A stretch of 38,411 nucleotides of DNA from Anaerolineae bacterium (GTDB lineage: Bacteria > Chloroflexota > Anaerolineae > Aggregatilineales > Phototrophicaceae): contig JAEURA010000026.1 in assembly GCA_016789005.1 (NCBI GenBank), positions 1-38,411 of the forward strand, in the 5' to 3' direction. The notes under the pieces were generated by a model. That model saw only the letters and a program-made list of their open reading frames with translations. It had not been told where the DNA came from and did no database searches. The position numbers and the translations under genes were made by a program. Below are positions 1-9,583 of the stretch, one piece after another; position 1 is the first letter of the stretch; every line of letters begins with the position of its first letter.

Positions 1-2282
1 GTAACCCGGCTGTGCAGAGCCACCGAGACCCGGAGTTCCAGTGATGTTGTTGCCGTAGATGACGATGCAATCGCAACGGGAGATGACGACGCGCTGAAAC
101 CACGATCGTCCACCATAGTCTACGCCGCTGTGGAAACCAAAGGTCAGATCATACAGTCCCCTAATTGGAGCTCTTGAGGGGTAGTAGCGTTGCTCCCCTG
201 ATAGTGAGAAACCACTTTCGCCGTATGAAAAAGCTGACGGTCCAAACCCTTGTACGGATTGCGGACTATCCGTCTGCCACCCCAGTGGATCGTTCGTCTG
301 GCCGGGCTGCTCGAAGTTGTAAGGCAATCGGTCAAACGGAGCCGGCAGCCCAAGGAGACTGCTCAATTGAAAGAAAGAGCAGGACTCAGGCGACACGATC
401 TGGCACGGATGGAGCTTGCCCCAATCGACACCGAGATAGTTACTGTGCTGGATCGTCACAGCTTTCGGCGGTTCGTTGGGCAGCGTGAGATCGAAAACGA
501 CGCCCTGCTTGCTAGCGCCAAAAGCATACTGCTCTACCAGCGCCTGATTTCCATTTGGGTTGAGGTGTGGGGTGAGGTAGTGCGCCGCCGTTTGGAAAAG
601 GGTGCTGCCTCCAGACAATCGGGTGAATGCTGGATCGCTGGAGAAGAGTGACCATCCGACCGCGCAGCCAGGCGCTGTGCTGCAGGGTCCGTTGTAGAGT
701 ACGTAGGCGACAAGTCGCTCTCCGCCAGGGACGACGACCGCATCGAGTCCGCGAAGCGAGGTTGACACCTGGCTGGTGTACAGCAGTGGGAGCTTCTCGC
801 CGGTGGAGGGATCGAAGCGAAACGCAGCCACACCGGGCTGCGCCGCATCGCGATTGACACATAGAATCCACACATCGACCGTCGTCACATCGGTGCACAG
901 CGCCAGATTGAGGCTGTCGGGCGGGGTTGTGGGGAGCACGGTCATCGCGCGCCATGCCTCTGGCTCGAAGTGAAGTCGCCGAACACGCCCGGTATCTCCG
1001 TAACGATCCGAGCTGAAGTTGATCCACAGACCCCCGGAGGCGTCTGAAGACCAGCGCGGCACACTGTCGCTGTAGGCGTCAACCCCGCCGCTCATCTCGC
1101 CGTACATCGGCTTGATCTTTCCGGCATCGTCGCCGGTCAATCCAATGACGCAAACGTCCGCAATGAGCTCGTAGCTGCTCCCGCAGATGACGGCGCCCCA
1201 GTCACCATCCGGCGAGATCGCCAGGTCAGGATAGATGATCTCAACGTGCCCCGAAGTGATTGCCGGCAGAATGGTCAATCGTTGTTCGACCCCGCTGCGA
1301 TCCACGAAATGCAGCGGCTGGTTGTACGGTCCGACCTGCGGTCCGGCATAGAGCGCTTCATTCTGAGAAAGCAGCAGAGTGGTGTAATCCGGCAGCCCCT
1401 GCGGCGCGGGCAGGAAGACCGGCGTCGGCGTGCCGGAAAGCGGCGCCGCTGCAAAGACGGGAACGGGCGGCACTGGCGGTTCGGTGGTCCAGACTCCGAT
1501 CTCATCCACCAGCGCGCCATTCTGACGGAAATCCTGCGCCATCAGCGCCACGCTGCCCGATGGCAGCGGAGAGGGATCAACATATTCCAGGACCACCGCG
1601 CCGTCGACCAGTACCGAAAGGTGATCGCCCAATGCCGTCAATCGGAGCCGGCGGTCCTCTCCCGCTGAAATCTGTCCCCAGGTAAGGCGCTGATCGCCGC
1701 GAAAGAGTTCGATCAATCCTTCGGCGTTGACTCGCGCGCTGTAATGACCGGCGTCGCTTCTGCGCACAAAGATGCGCGCAGCGCCCCCTTCCAGGAGGAA
1801 TCGCGCTTCAGCGCTCACGTCCAACCAGACGTCGGTTTGCACGGTGACGGGTTGATCGCGTTCGTACAGATTGAGCGCCAAACCCAGACCAGGATAGGAT
1901 ACACGAGCGAATCCGCGACCGGCATAGCGCATCTCGATGGGGTCGAACGTGGAGAAATCATCGTAGAATGCTGGATGCATCTCTGCCGCGTCGCGAAGAT
2001 CAGCGAGAGGTTCTACGACCTGAGGCGGAGGCAGCGTCGCAATCATGTCTTCCGACACAGCGAACAGCGTAGCGGTCGAACCGATCTCCGGCACAGGAGT
2101 CTCGGGCATCCCCGGCGGGGTGGGCAGGAGGGGCGGTGGGGTGGGCGTATCAGGCGCTTCTGTTATCGGGGGGGGGGTATTTCAGTAATATCGATGGGCG
2201 TGAAATCCTGCGCCAGGGCGGTCAGCGCCAGGGGCAGGGCGGCGAGCAGGGGAATCCAGAAAGGCACTTTTCTCAAACGCAT
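1..2282 (-). CDS. Exported beta-propeller protein, C-terminus cut by left edge, frameshifted at a poly-C run
   Basis: Reading the minus strand, an ATG at 2282 starts a clear signal peptide (MRLRKVPFWIPLLAALP, cleavage near ALAQD). After 35 codons the frame meets ten C (2168-2177) and stops at once. If the run were eleven or eight C, the frame continues without a stop to base 1, about 720 more codons of convincing protein. Order: Pro/Thr-rich linker; a laminin-G/DUF1080-like beta-sandwich beginning FYDDFSTFDPIEMRYAG; a second Pro-rich linker; repeated blades in the style of TolB/PD40 propellers (LAISPDGDWGAVICG, VPRWSSDASGG); and near the edge FGFHSGVDYGG, which resembles the HxGxD zinc motif of M23 peptidases. 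A surface or envelope protein, possibly a peptidase. The break may be a base-calling error, a phase-variable tract or real decay. The sandwich and propeller folds are inferred from local motifs. Confidence 0.72.
2168..2177. repeat. Homopolymer run of ten G (ten C on the coding strand)
   Basis: Ten consecutive G lie in the start region of the exported propeller gene, between its signal peptide and its mature domain. Ten bases put the two parts out of frame; eleven or eight would join them. Runs of this length are both typical contingency loci and typical sites of sequencing error. Confidence 0.9.
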
Positions 2283-2305
2283 GGCGTCCTCGCTTGCTGA
2301 AAGCA

Positions 2306-2321
2306 GAATGAACGGTCATTC
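2306..2321. promoter_or_regulatory. Inverted repeat upstream of the propeller gene
   Basis: Perfect 6-bp arms, GAATGA-ACGG-TCATTC, 24 bases upstream of the ATG at 2282. It could be an operator or leader hairpin; no regulator is identified. Confidence 0.35.
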
Positions 2322-2420
2322 CTTTCAACAGCTTAACGCCGAGGCGGGGTGACGGAACACGACGAATGTCAGGCGTTCACCCGCCGTTGATCATGCGGAT
2401 GGGGGGGAAAAGCGTATTAA

Positions 2421-2966
2421 TCACACCTCCGCGATCCGGTCGCGCAGATAGGCGCGCAGCGGCGGGCTGAGCGGTGAATCAGGCAGGGCGTCGAGGGCTG
2501 TCCGGTAGCAGCGCCGCGCCGCCGCCCGGTCGCCCAGCGCGGCGTGGGCGTCCCCCCGCCAGATGTCCCAGGTCCAGGCGGCGGGGAGCATACCCAGCAG
2601 GTGCAGCGCGTCCCCGGCTTGCCCGCTTTCCAGCAGCAGGCGCAGCAGCGTCTCGGCGTCGCGCGGATCGCGCTCGGCTTCCCACAGGCGCTCCAGGCAG
2701 CCGCGCGCGGCGGACAGATCGCCGGTCTGTCTCAGCAGGCGCGCCCGCAGCCGCAGCGCGTCCGGGGTGGGCGCGGCGAGACGCTCCAGATCGCGCAGCG
2801 CCTCGCTTTCGCGACCGGGCAGCCGCGCCAGCAGCGCCGCCCGCAGCCGCAGCGCGTCCGCGTCGTGCGGCGCGTCCCGCAAAGCGCCGTTCAGCAGGTT
2901 AAGCGCTTCATCGACCTGCCCGGCATCCAGCGCCGCCTGGGCGACTTCGAGTGGGGAGTAGTTCAA
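2421..2966 (-). CDS. TPR-repeat protein
   Basis: About 181 residues made almost entirely of paired amphipathic helices with the alternating small/large pattern of tetratricopeptide repeats (for example ALDAGQVDEALNLLNGAL near the N-terminus and HAALGDRAAARRCYRTAL near the C-terminus). I chose the TTG at 2966 because it overlaps the TGA of the upstream kinase as TTGA, giving translational coupling; a start further upstream (3014) would lie well inside the kinase gene. No signal peptide or membrane segment, so cytoplasmic. Probably a protein-interaction scaffold co-produced with the kinase; its partner is not visible. Four or five TPR-like units are likely. Confidence 0.75.
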   Translation of the reverse strand: MNYSPLEVAQAALDAGQVDEALNLLNGALRDAPHDADALRLRAALLARLPGRESEALRDLERLAAPTPDALRLRARLLRQTGDLSAARGCLERLWEAERDPRDAETLLRLLLESGQAGDALHLLGMLPAAWTWDIWRGDAHAALGDRAAARRCYRTALDALPDSPLSPPLRAYLRDRIAEV

Positions 2967-5017
2967 CGGGGCGCATCCACCCCGCCGTCGGCGTCCTGGC
3001 GCAGGGGCAGCCACAGCGTGAAACAGCTTCCCCCTTCCGGCATGCCGCCGACCTGGATCGTGCCGCCGTGCAGGTGGACGATCTCGCGGGTGATGCTCAA
3101 TCCCAAGCCGGAGCCGTCGTTGTTGTCGGCGATTCGGTAAAAGGGCTGGAAGATCTCTTCGCGCCGATCGGGCGGGATGCCTATGCCGGTGTCGATCACG
3201 TCGATGCGCACGCCAGGCAGCGGCGACTCGCCCGCGTCCATCTGGGAGACGCGGCGTGCGCGGACGGTGATCGTCCCGTCAGCGGGTGTATAGGCGCTGG
3301 CGTTGGCGACCAGATTGTTGAGCACCTGGATCAGGCGGTCGCCATCGGCGATCAGCGCCAGCGGCTCATCGGGGAGATCGACGTGAAGCATCTGCCCCTT
3401 GATTTCGATTGCCGGGCGGTGCGCTTCGGCGACAAAAGTGACGATTTCCTGAACCGCCAGCCGCTCCAGATTCAGCCGCACTGCGCCACGTTCCAGGCGC
3501 GATATGTCCAGCAGGCTTTCGACCAACCGCCACATGTGCGAGGTCGCTTTTTCCAGCACCGGCAGGTGCGCGTCCAGGCGTTCCGGCTGACGGCGCAGCA
3601 GGTACAGGCGCGTTTTCATGTTGGCAAGCGGCGTCCGCAGCTCGTGCGACGCCTGGGCGACGAAACGCGAGCGCTGCCGTTCCAGGGCGACCTCTCCGCT
3701 GATGTCGCGCATGACGGTGACCGCCCCGAGCAGTTCGCCCGACAGGCTGTCGACCCGCGTGGTGGTGATGCTGACTTCGATACGCATGTCGCCCGGTCTC
3801 AGGAGCGCCAGCTGCATGGAGACCACCGGCTGCCGATCCAGCGCCTCGCTGATCACTTTGCGCACCGAAAGCTGATCGGTCCCCTCGATCTCCAGCGTAT
3901 TGATCTGCGCCAACAGGCTGGAGAGGTCTTCCTGAAGCTCCTGACCGAGCAGGCGCGCCATCGCCCGGTTGAGATAGCGGGGCTGAAGCAGCCCGTGGAC
4001 ATCCGGTTCGCTGTAGATCACCCCTTCGGTCATCGAGTCCAGGATGGCGCGAAGCTGGCGGCGTTCGTATTCCAGTTCGGCGGTGCGTTCGGCGACGCGC
4101 TGCTCCATCAGCATCGCCTGGCGCTGGACGCGCTCAAACAGACGGGCGTTGCGAATCGCGACCCCTGCCTGATCGGCAAACGCCTGCAGCGCGCGCTCGT
4201 CATAATCGACCGCCGCCATCGGGGTTGTGCCGTCCAGGTTCAGGAAGCCGATCACAAGGCTGTCCATGCGAATCGGCACGCCCAGATAGCTCTTCAGCCA
4301 GTCTTCGGTGGTGTGCAGCTGACGCCAACGGGGATCGCTGGCGATATCGGCGATCAGCAGCGGGCGGTTGTTGTCGATCATCCAGCGCAGGGTCGGGGTC
4401 GAGTGAATGTTCAGCTTGACCGCGAGATACTCCTCGATGTCCATCGCCTGCTCGTAGCCGCGCGAACGCACCACGGTGGCGTAGTCGTTCTCGATCAGCA
4501 TAATGTTGATGAAGTCGCAGGGGATGAGATGCTGCACCTGTTCGAGGATGCGGTCCAGCACTTCGTGCAGATCCAGCGAGCTGTTGAGCGCGGCGGTGGT
4601 GGTCGCCAGCGCGGCGGAAAGCGCCCGCTGATCCTGTTCGGCGGCTTCGGCGCGCCGCCGCTTGGTGATGTCCACCAGGATCATATGGGTGAGTGTTTCG
4701 CCGTCGATGTCGTAGGCGCTGGCGTTGACCTTGACATCGCGCAGGTCGCCACCCCGAATGCGGTGCTGAAAGCTGAAGGTCAGCGATTCGCTGATCGAAT
4801 CCCCTTCCGGGAGCGTGTTGACCTCGATGTGATCGAACGAAAGCGCCTTGAACTCCTCGCGTCGATAGCGATAGAAGCGGCACGCCGCCGGATTTGCGTC
4901 GATCACCACCCGGCTCGCCGGGTCGATGATCAGCTGAATCGCGGGATTCAGTTCGAACATTTGACGCCACAGGGGGTTCTGACGCAGCACGGCGTAAGCG
5001 GCTTCTAGAGGCGACAT
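2963..5017 (-). CDS. PAS-GAF-PAS sensor histidine kinase
   Basis: 684 residues, soluble. PAS at about 20-125, with the LTHMILVDITKRRRAEA linker typical of PAS-PAC; GAF at about 145-295; coiled coil at about 297-325 (ERVQRQ...RTAELEYERRQ); a second PAS at about 325-445; HisKA with phospho-acceptor His458 in ASHELRTPLANM; HATPase with N-box Asn572, G1 motif DTGIGIPP at about 609 and G2 motif GSGLGLSI at about 636. It autophosphorylates and should pass phosphate to a response regulator, but none is encoded nearby. There are no membrane helices, so the signal is intracellular or a bound small molecule. The downstream TPR gene overlaps its stop codon. The long plus-strand frame across it is a GC shadow. 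Confidence 0.93.
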   Translation of the reverse strand: MSPLEAAYAVLRQNPLWRQMFELNPAIQLIIDPASRVVIDANPAACRFYRYRREEFKALSFDHIEVNTLPEGDSISESLTFSFQHRIRGGDLRDVKVNASAYDIDGETLTHMILVDITKRRRAEAAEQDQRALSAALATTTAALNSSLDLHEVLDRILEQVQHLIPCDFINIMLIENDYATVVRSRGYEQAMDIEEYLAVKLNIHSTPTLRWMIDNNRPLLIADIASDPRWRQLHTTEDWLKSYLGVPIRMDSLVIGFLNLDGTTPMAAVDYDERALQAFADQAGVAIRNARLFERVQRQAMLMEQRVAERTAELEYERRQLRAILDSMTEGVIYSEPDVHGLLQPRYLNRAMARLLGQELQEDLSSLLAQINTLEIEGTDQLSVRKVISEALDRQPVVSMQLALLRPGDMRIEVSITTTRVDSLSGELLGAVTVMRDISGEVALERQRSRFVAQASHELRTPLANMKTRLYLLRRQPERLDAHLPVLEKATSHMWRLVESLLDISRLERGAVRLNLERLAVQEIVTFVAEAHRPAIEIKGQMLHVDLPDEPLALIADGDRLIQVLNNLVANASAYTPADGTITVRARRVSQMDAGESPLPGVRIDVIDTGIGIPPDRREEIFQPFYRIADNNDGSGLGLSITREIVHLHGGTIQVGGMPEGGSCFTLWLPLRQDADGGVDAPR

Positions 5018-5066
5018 GCGCTATTTGCACACAATATCGTAGTTTTCGTTATGAGCAGTATGCCAC

Positions 5067-5093
5067 AAAAACGCACGCCCCAACAACGGGGCG
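5067..5093 (-). terminator. Rho-independent terminator after clpC
   Basis: On the minus strand a CGCCCC/GGGGCG stem with a six-base loop is followed, after a few bases, by a run of five T. It lies between the clpC stop and the kinase start, so the kinase likely has its own promoter. Confidence 0.6.
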
Positions 5094-5182
5094 CGGCGCA
5101 GTCAATCGTGAAAAAGTGATTAATCTCAGCCCGCGCCGAGGTAGCAATCCCCACCCCGGCGCGGCGTTGTGTGTCACAGTTT

Positions 5183-5205
5183 CGGACGCCCCTGCGGCGC
5201 GTCCG
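5183..5205 (-). terminator. Hairpin directly after the clpC stop
   Basis: CGGACGC/GCGTCCG arms around a nine-base GC-rich loop, two bases past the TAG of clpC. There is no T-run; it may protect the mRNA end or act together with the U-tract terminator 100 bases downstream. Confidence 0.4.
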
Positions 5206-5206
5206 G

Positions 5207-7708
5207 CTACACGCTCAGTTCGGGCAGCTCGGCAGCCTCGTCTTCGACCTGCTCCAGCGCGATCTCACCGTCGCGCGCCGTCACGCGGACGATGCCCGCC
5301 AGCTTGAACTTGCCGGAAAGGATGCCGTCAGACAGAGTGTCTTCGACCTCGTTCTGAATCAGGCGGCGCAGCGGGCGCGCGCCAAATTCGGGGTCATAGC
5401 CCTTCTCCGCCAGCCAATCCTTCGCCTCTTCGGTCACATCGAGGGTGATGGCATGTTCGACCAGCCGCTCGCGCACCTTGTTGAGTTCAAGATCGACGAT
5501 CTGCTTGATCTCTGCCTTCGCCAGCGCGCGGAAGACGATGGTGGCATCGACGCGGTTCAGGAATTCCGGTCGGAAGACGCGGCGCAGCTGCTCGGTGACG
5601 TTCTTGCGCATGTCGGCATACGTCTCGTGATCTTCCCGGTCATCGTCGCGCGGGGCGTTGAAGCCGAAGGTCGTGCCGCGCTTGATGGTGTCCGCGCCGA
5701 CATTGCTGGTCATGACGATCACCGCGTTGCGGAAATCGACGCGGCGTCCCCGCGCGTCGGTGAGCGTCCCCTCTTCCATGATTTGCAGCAGCATGTTGAA
5801 GGCTTCGGGGTGCGCTTTTTCGATCTCGTCGAAGACGACAATCGAGTAGGGGCGGCGGCGGACGGCTTCGGTCAACTGACCGGCGTCCTCATAGCCGACG
5901 TAACCGGGAGGCGCGCCGACCAGGCGGGCGACCGAATGCCGTTCCATGAACTCGCTCATATCCAGCTGCACCAGGGCGTCTTCGCTGCCGAACATGAATT
6001 CCGCCAGCGCCTTGGTCAGCTCGGTCTTGCCGACGCCGGTCGGTCCCAGGAACATGAACGATCCGATGGGGCGGCGCGGGTCCTTCAGACCGGCGCGGGC
6101 GCGGCGCACTGCCTTGCTGATGGCTTCGATGGCTTCGTGCTGCCCGACGATGCGCTGATGCAGCGATTCTTCCATGCGGATCAGACGTTCGCTCTCTTCT
6201 CCGGCGATGCGCATGGTCGGGATGCCCGTCCACATCGCCACAATTTCGGCGATGTCTTCTGCGCCCAGGCGGGGCTGGCGGGTCTTTTCGTTCCAGTTGG
6301 CGCGGAAAGAGTTGAGGGTCGCCGTCAGGCTGTCGCGCTGGGTGCGCAGGCGATCCGTTTCGCCGCCGAACGTCCCCTCTTCTTCCAGCAGCTTGATGTC
6401 GTCTTCGACCTGCTGAAGCTCCTGCTCGACACGGCGCACCTGGGCGGCTTCGGGACTCTTGTACATCCGCAGCCGGGCGGAGGCTTCGTCGATCAGGTCA
6501 ATCGCCTTGTCCGGCAGGAAGCGATCCGGCACATAGCGGGCGGAAAGCTGGACGGCGGTCTCGATGGCTTCGTCGGTGATCTCGACGTTGTGGTGTTCCT
6601 GGTAGGGACCTTTGATGCCCTGGAGGATTTCGACCGCTTCTTCGATGGTCGGCTCGTTGACGATGATCGGTTGGAAGCGGCGCTCCAGGGCGGCGTCGCT
6701 TTCGATGTGCTTGCGATACTCGTCAAGGGTGGTCGCGCCGATGCACTGAAGTTCGCCGCGCGCCAGGGCAGGCTTGAGGATGTTGGCGGCATCGACGCTG
6801 CTTCCGGCGGAACCCGCCCCCACCAGCATGTGCACTTCGTCGATGAACAGGATGCTGTCAGAGGATTTCAGTTCCTCGATGACGCGCTTGAGCCGCTCTT
6901 CGAACTGTCCCCGGTACATCGTCCCGGCGACCAGCGACCCGACATCGAGCTGAAGCACGCGCTTGTTCAGCAGCGGCTTGGGCGTCTCGCCGTTGACGAT
7001 GCGCTGCGCCAGCCCTTCGACGATGGCGGTCTTGCCGACGCCCGGCTCGCCGATGAGCGCCGGATTGTTCTTGCGGCGGCGGCTGAGCACCTGGATGACG
7101 CGCTCGATTTCGGTCTCACGCCCGACGACGGGGTCGAGCTTGCCTTCGGCTGCCAGCGCCGTCAGATCGGTCGCCAGCTGATCGACCAGCGGCGTCTTAC
7201 CCTCTTTACGCTGCGGACGCTGCGGTCGAGGTTCTTCCTGGTTGGGCGTAGGATTTTGCACGGGACTCTCCTGCAGCACCCGGCGCGTCTGGCGACGCAC
7301 CTCTTCGGGATTCACTTCCAGCTTGCGGAGGATATCAATCGCCACGCCATCGGTCAGGCGCACCAGCCCGAGGAGCAGATGTTCCGTGCCGATGTAGTGG
7401 TGTCCCATCCGCCGCGCTTCATCGACCGCAAGTTCAAGCACACGCTTTGTACCAGGAGAAAGTTCAGGTTGGGTTGTGCCGGTCCGGGGAGTCGCGCGGG
7501 TCAGCCGTTCGACCATATCCTCGACACGCCGCAAATCCAGACCGAGTTCGCGCAGCACTCTGCCGGCAACCCCGCCTTCTTCGCGGATCAGACCCAGAAG
7601 AAGATGCTCGGTTCCGATGTAGTTGTGTTGCAGCTTTTCCGCTTCTTCTTGCGCCAAGCTCAACACGCGCCGCGCCCGCTGTGTAAAGCGTTCCATCTTG
7701 CTCGGCAC
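5207..7708 (-). CDS. clpC: ATP-dependent Clp protease ATP-binding subunit ClpC
   Basis: 833 residues, full length for ClpC. Two Clp-N repeats (about 4-55 and 79-135); AAA-1 with Walker A GEPGVGKT at 220-227 and Walker B ILFIDEVH near 286-293; a coiled middle domain at about 415-475; AAA-2 with Walker A GPTGVGKT at 555-562 and Walker B VVFDEIEK near 624-631; C-terminal D2-small domain. It unfolds substrates and feeds them to ClpP, which is not in this window, and neither are McsA, McsB or CtsR. The start is GTG at 7708, eight bases after a GGAGG ribosome site; the next ATG is codon 5. Monocistronic, with a promoter and an inverted repeat upstream and a terminator downstream. Confidence 0.97.
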   Translation of the reverse strand: MPSKMERFTQRARRVLSLAQEEAEKLQHNYIGTEHLLLGLIREEGGVAGRVLRELGLDLRRVEDMVERLTRATPRTGTTQPELSPGTKRVLELAVDEARRMGHHYIGTEHLLLGLVRLTDGVAIDILRKLEVNPEEVRRQTRRVLQESPVQNPTPNQEEPRPQRPQRKEGKTPLVDQLATDLTALAAEGKLDPVVGRETEIERVIQVLSRRRKNNPALIGEPGVGKTAIVEGLAQRIVNGETPKPLLNKRVLQLDVGSLVAGTMYRGQFEERLKRVIEELKSSDSILFIDEVHMLVGAGSAGSSVDAANILKPALARGELQCIGATTLDEYRKHIESDAALERRFQPIIVNEPTIEEAVEILQGIKGPYQEHHNVEITDEAIETAVQLSARYVPDRFLPDKAIDLIDEASARLRMYKSPEAAQVRRVEQELQQVEDDIKLLEEEGTFGGETDRLRTQRDSLTATLNSFRANWNEKTRQPRLGAEDIAEIVAMWTGIPTMRIAGEESERLIRMEESLHQRIVGQHEAIEAISKAVRRARAGLKDPRRPIGSFMFLGPTGVGKTELTKALAEFMFGSEDALVQLDMSEFMERHSVARLVGAPPGYVGYEDAGQLTEAVRRRPYSIVVFDEIEKAHPEAFNMLLQIMEEGTLTDARGRRVDFRNAVIVMTSNVGADTIKRGTTFGFNAPRDDDREDHETYADMRKNVTEQLRRVFRPEFLNRVDATIVFRALAKAEIKQIVDLELNKVRERLVEHAITLDVTEEAKDWLAEKGYDPEFGARPLRRLIQNEVEDTLSDGILSGKFKLAGIVRVTARDGEIALEQVEDEAAELPELSV

Positions 7709-7723
7709 GATTAAAACCTCCGT

Positions 7724-7746
7724 TGTCGGTCCAATGACCGGACCGA
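7724..7746. promoter_or_regulatory. Perfect inverted repeat in the clpC leader
   Basis: Arms GTCGGTCC and GGACCGAC (8 bp each) around seven bases, 15 bases before the clpC start codon and just upstream of its GGAGG. It is neither CIRCE (HrcA) nor the CtsR heptamer pair. It could be a repressor site or an mRNA hairpin that gates the ribosome site. Confidence 0.6.
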
Positions 7747-7795
7747 CTGCTGACTGATCGTACGACGAACCCGCCCTAAAACGATAACCATACGC

Positions 7796-7801
7796 GATTA
7801 T
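7796..7801 (-). promoter_or_regulatory. clpC promoter -10 box
   Basis: An exact TATAAT on the minus strand, about 90 bases upstream of the clpC start. A convincing -35 box is missing at the normal spacing, so it may need an activator or another sigma factor. It would give an ~80-base leader containing the inverted repeat. Confidence 0.5.
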
Positions 7802-7912
7802 AACACAGACGCCGCTTGTGCCCCTGCGATTACGTTAGGTGCGCGTAAATGTTGCGTAAGAAGCCCGGAAAGAGGAGGGGAAGCGGGAGTAATGAGAGAG
7901 GGTGAAACGTGT

Positions 7913-7947
7913 AGAGAACCGGGCGGACGAACGCCGCCCGGTTCTCT
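7913..7947 (-). terminator. Strong hairpin at the end of the S1-protein gene
   Basis: Perfect 14-bp arms (AGAGAACCGGGCGG and its complement) around a seven-base loop, overlapping the TAG stop of the S1 gene. Only a weak T-rich stretch follows on the minus strand. Confidence 0.65.
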
Positions 7948-9280
7948 AGGAAGGATCATTCGATGATGACCAGTCGAGGTCGAGGTATTCCGCCGAGTTG
8001 ACGCGCTTCAGGCTCAAACCCAGGCGGCGGTTCTTGATGTCGATCTTGACGACGCGCAGGGTCAGCTTGTCGCCTTCGTTGACCACCTCGCGGGGGTGGG
8101 CGACGCGCTTATCGGAAAGCTCAGAGATGTGGATCAAACCTTCGATCTCCGGCAGATCGACCAGCTGGGCGAAGGCGCCGAACTTGGTCAGCTTGGTGAC
8201 GCTGCCCTGCACCAGCTGCCCTTCGGTGAAGCTGGCGGCGATGCGATCCCAGGGGTCCGCCTCCAGCTGGCGCATGCTCAGCCCGATGCGCTTCTGGTCC
8301 GGGTCCACGCTGATCACTTCGACGCGCACGGACTGCCCGACCTGGACGGCTTCGCGCGGATGCGTGACATGCTGCCAGGATAGTTCGGTGAGGTGCACCA
8401 GCCCTTCAGCCCCGCCAATATCGACGAAGACGCCGAAATCTTCCAGGCTGACGACTCGCCCATCGCGAATTTCACCGACCTTGAGCTGCGAGATCAGGCT
8501 CTCTTTGCGCTTCTCGCGCGATTCGCGGCTGGCGGCGCGCTCAGAAAGGATCAGACGGTTGCGCGCGCGGTCCACTTCCATCACCTTGACCATGATGGGC
8601 TGGTTGACCATCGCGCCGAGCTGCTCTTCCGGGGTTTCGCCGCTGATACCCGCCCGGCGTTCGACGGCGATCTGGCTCTGCGGGACGAAGCCGCGCAGCC
8701 GCCCGAAACGCACGATCAGCCCGCCTTTATTGTAGCCCGCGACCCGCGACTCGAAGACCTCCTGTGAGCGGCGGTAGGTTTCCGCCTGCTGCCAGTCCTG
8801 CTCTTCAATGGCACGGTTGATCGACAGCAGCAGATTACCATTGTGGTCACGGGGTTTCACCACGAAGACCGAGACGCTTTCGCCGACGCGCAGCGATTCG
8901 AGCGTCTGACGGGTCATCCGCTCCAGTTCCCCGGCGGGGATGATACCCTGCTTGCCTTCCCCCACGTCGATCACGACCTGGGTAGGCGAGGTCGCGACGA
9001 TCACGCCTTGCAGCAGCATGCCGGTACGCAGATCGCCGGGGGCGTCTGCGGCGGGCTTGCCTTCGTCGGCGCTTGCCTCGGCTGGCGCTTCGGACGGTGG
9101 GGCGGACGCGCTGATCTCCTCAGAAACAGCAGGGGTCTCGTCTGGTTGTGCAGCGGCTGACTCGTCGGCGGTCGTGGAAGCCTCGGCGGAGTTGGGACGT
9201 TGGGTGTCGTCCACCGCGTCAACTGAAGTGCCCGCCTCCAGCTCTTCAGTTTCACGCGATCCTGGCTTATTGGAATCCAT
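7946..9280 (-). CDS. Four-S1-domain RNA-binding protein (RpsA-like)
   Basis: 444 residues. The first ~80 are acidic, Ala/Glu/Ser-rich and low in complexity, probably disordered. Four S1 (OB-fold) domains follow at about 87-156, 176-247, 269-337 and 355-426; the third and fourth carry the best-conserved signature (GVFVDIGGAEGLVHLTELSW and FAQLVDLPEIEGLIHISELS). S1 proteins of this type bind mRNA and help it reach the 30S ribosome. The domain count matches short bacterial RpsA homologues, not the six-domain enterobacterial one. The start ATG has GAGGAA nine bases before it. A good TATAAT promoter lies upstream and a hairpin at the stop. Confidence 0.92.
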   Translation of the reverse strand: MDSNKPGSRETEELEAGTSVDAVDDTQRPNSAEASTTADESAAAQPDETPAVSEEISASAPPSEAPAEASADEGKPAADAPGDLRTGMLLQGVIVATSPTQVVIDVGEGKQGIIPAGELERMTRQTLESLRVGESVSVFVVKPRDHNGNLLLSINRAIEEQDWQQAETYRRSQEVFESRVAGYNKGGLIVRFGRLRGFVPQSQIAVERRAGISGETPEEQLGAMVNQPIMVKVMEVDRARNRLILSERAASRESREKRKESLISQLKVGEIRDGRVVSLEDFGVFVDIGGAEGLVHLTELSWQHVTHPREAVQVGQSVRVEVISVDPDQKRIGLSMRQLEADPWDRIAASFTEGQLVQGSVTKLTKFGAFAQLVDLPEIEGLIHISELSDKRVAHPREVVNEGDKLTLRVVKIDIKNRRLGLSLKRVNSAEYLDLDWSSSNDPS

Positions 9281-9583
9281 AACGGACTGTTCCTCGGAAG
9301 TTATGCGGGTACGCGCGGGATATTATACAATTTACCCGAACTAACGCAAATACAACACCAATTTTTCGCAAACAGTCAACTCCTCATTAAAAGGTCAAAG
9401 CGGGTCATAATCGACGTTTAGGGGCAACGCGCGCCGCTTCAGCCTGACCAACGGCATGATCCCCCCCTCAAAAGTGTGAAGACCTCGCGGGCAGAAATGC
9501 AAATATCCCTGCATAATCAATCCGCACTCCATTGCGTACTGCGATCATCCTCAATATCAATCTTCCAGGAGTCTGTATTCTCG
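9281..9583. other. Divergent intergenic region
   Basis: This gap separates the minus-strand S1 gene from the plus-strand beta-helix gene. It holds the S1 promoter on the left. On the right a CATAAT near 9405 could be a -10 for the plus gene, but no -35 fits. A plus-strand frame from 9476 is open but lacks signal-peptide character before 9584, so I treat it as leader. Confidence 0.5.
9322..9349 (-). promoter_or_regulatory. Promoter of the S1-protein gene
   Basis: Minus-strand -35 TTGCGT (9344-9349) and -10 TATAAT (9322-9327) with a 16-base spacer, about 40 bases before the start codon. It looks like a housekeeping sigma promoter. Confidence 0.65.

Noticed and set aside
1744..2352. Plus-strand frame of 202 codons in the propeller gene region
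   Set aside because: The minus strand is continuously open here with good protein character, so this frame is a shadow.
2951..5008. A 685-codon plus-strand frame opposite the PAS-GAF kinase
   Set aside because: It is an antisense shadow: the minus strand carries complete kinase motifs, and the plus translation is rich in Arg, Gln, His and Asp without any family motif.
5171..7714. An 847-codon plus-strand frame opposite clpC
   Set aside because: The minus strand encodes full-length ClpC with both Walker A motifs; the plus frame is a by-product of its codon pattern.
7724..7746. The clpC leader repeat as a CtsR or CIRCE site
   Set aside because: It does not contain the CtsR heptamer or the TTAGCACTC/GAGTGCTAA arms of CIRCE.
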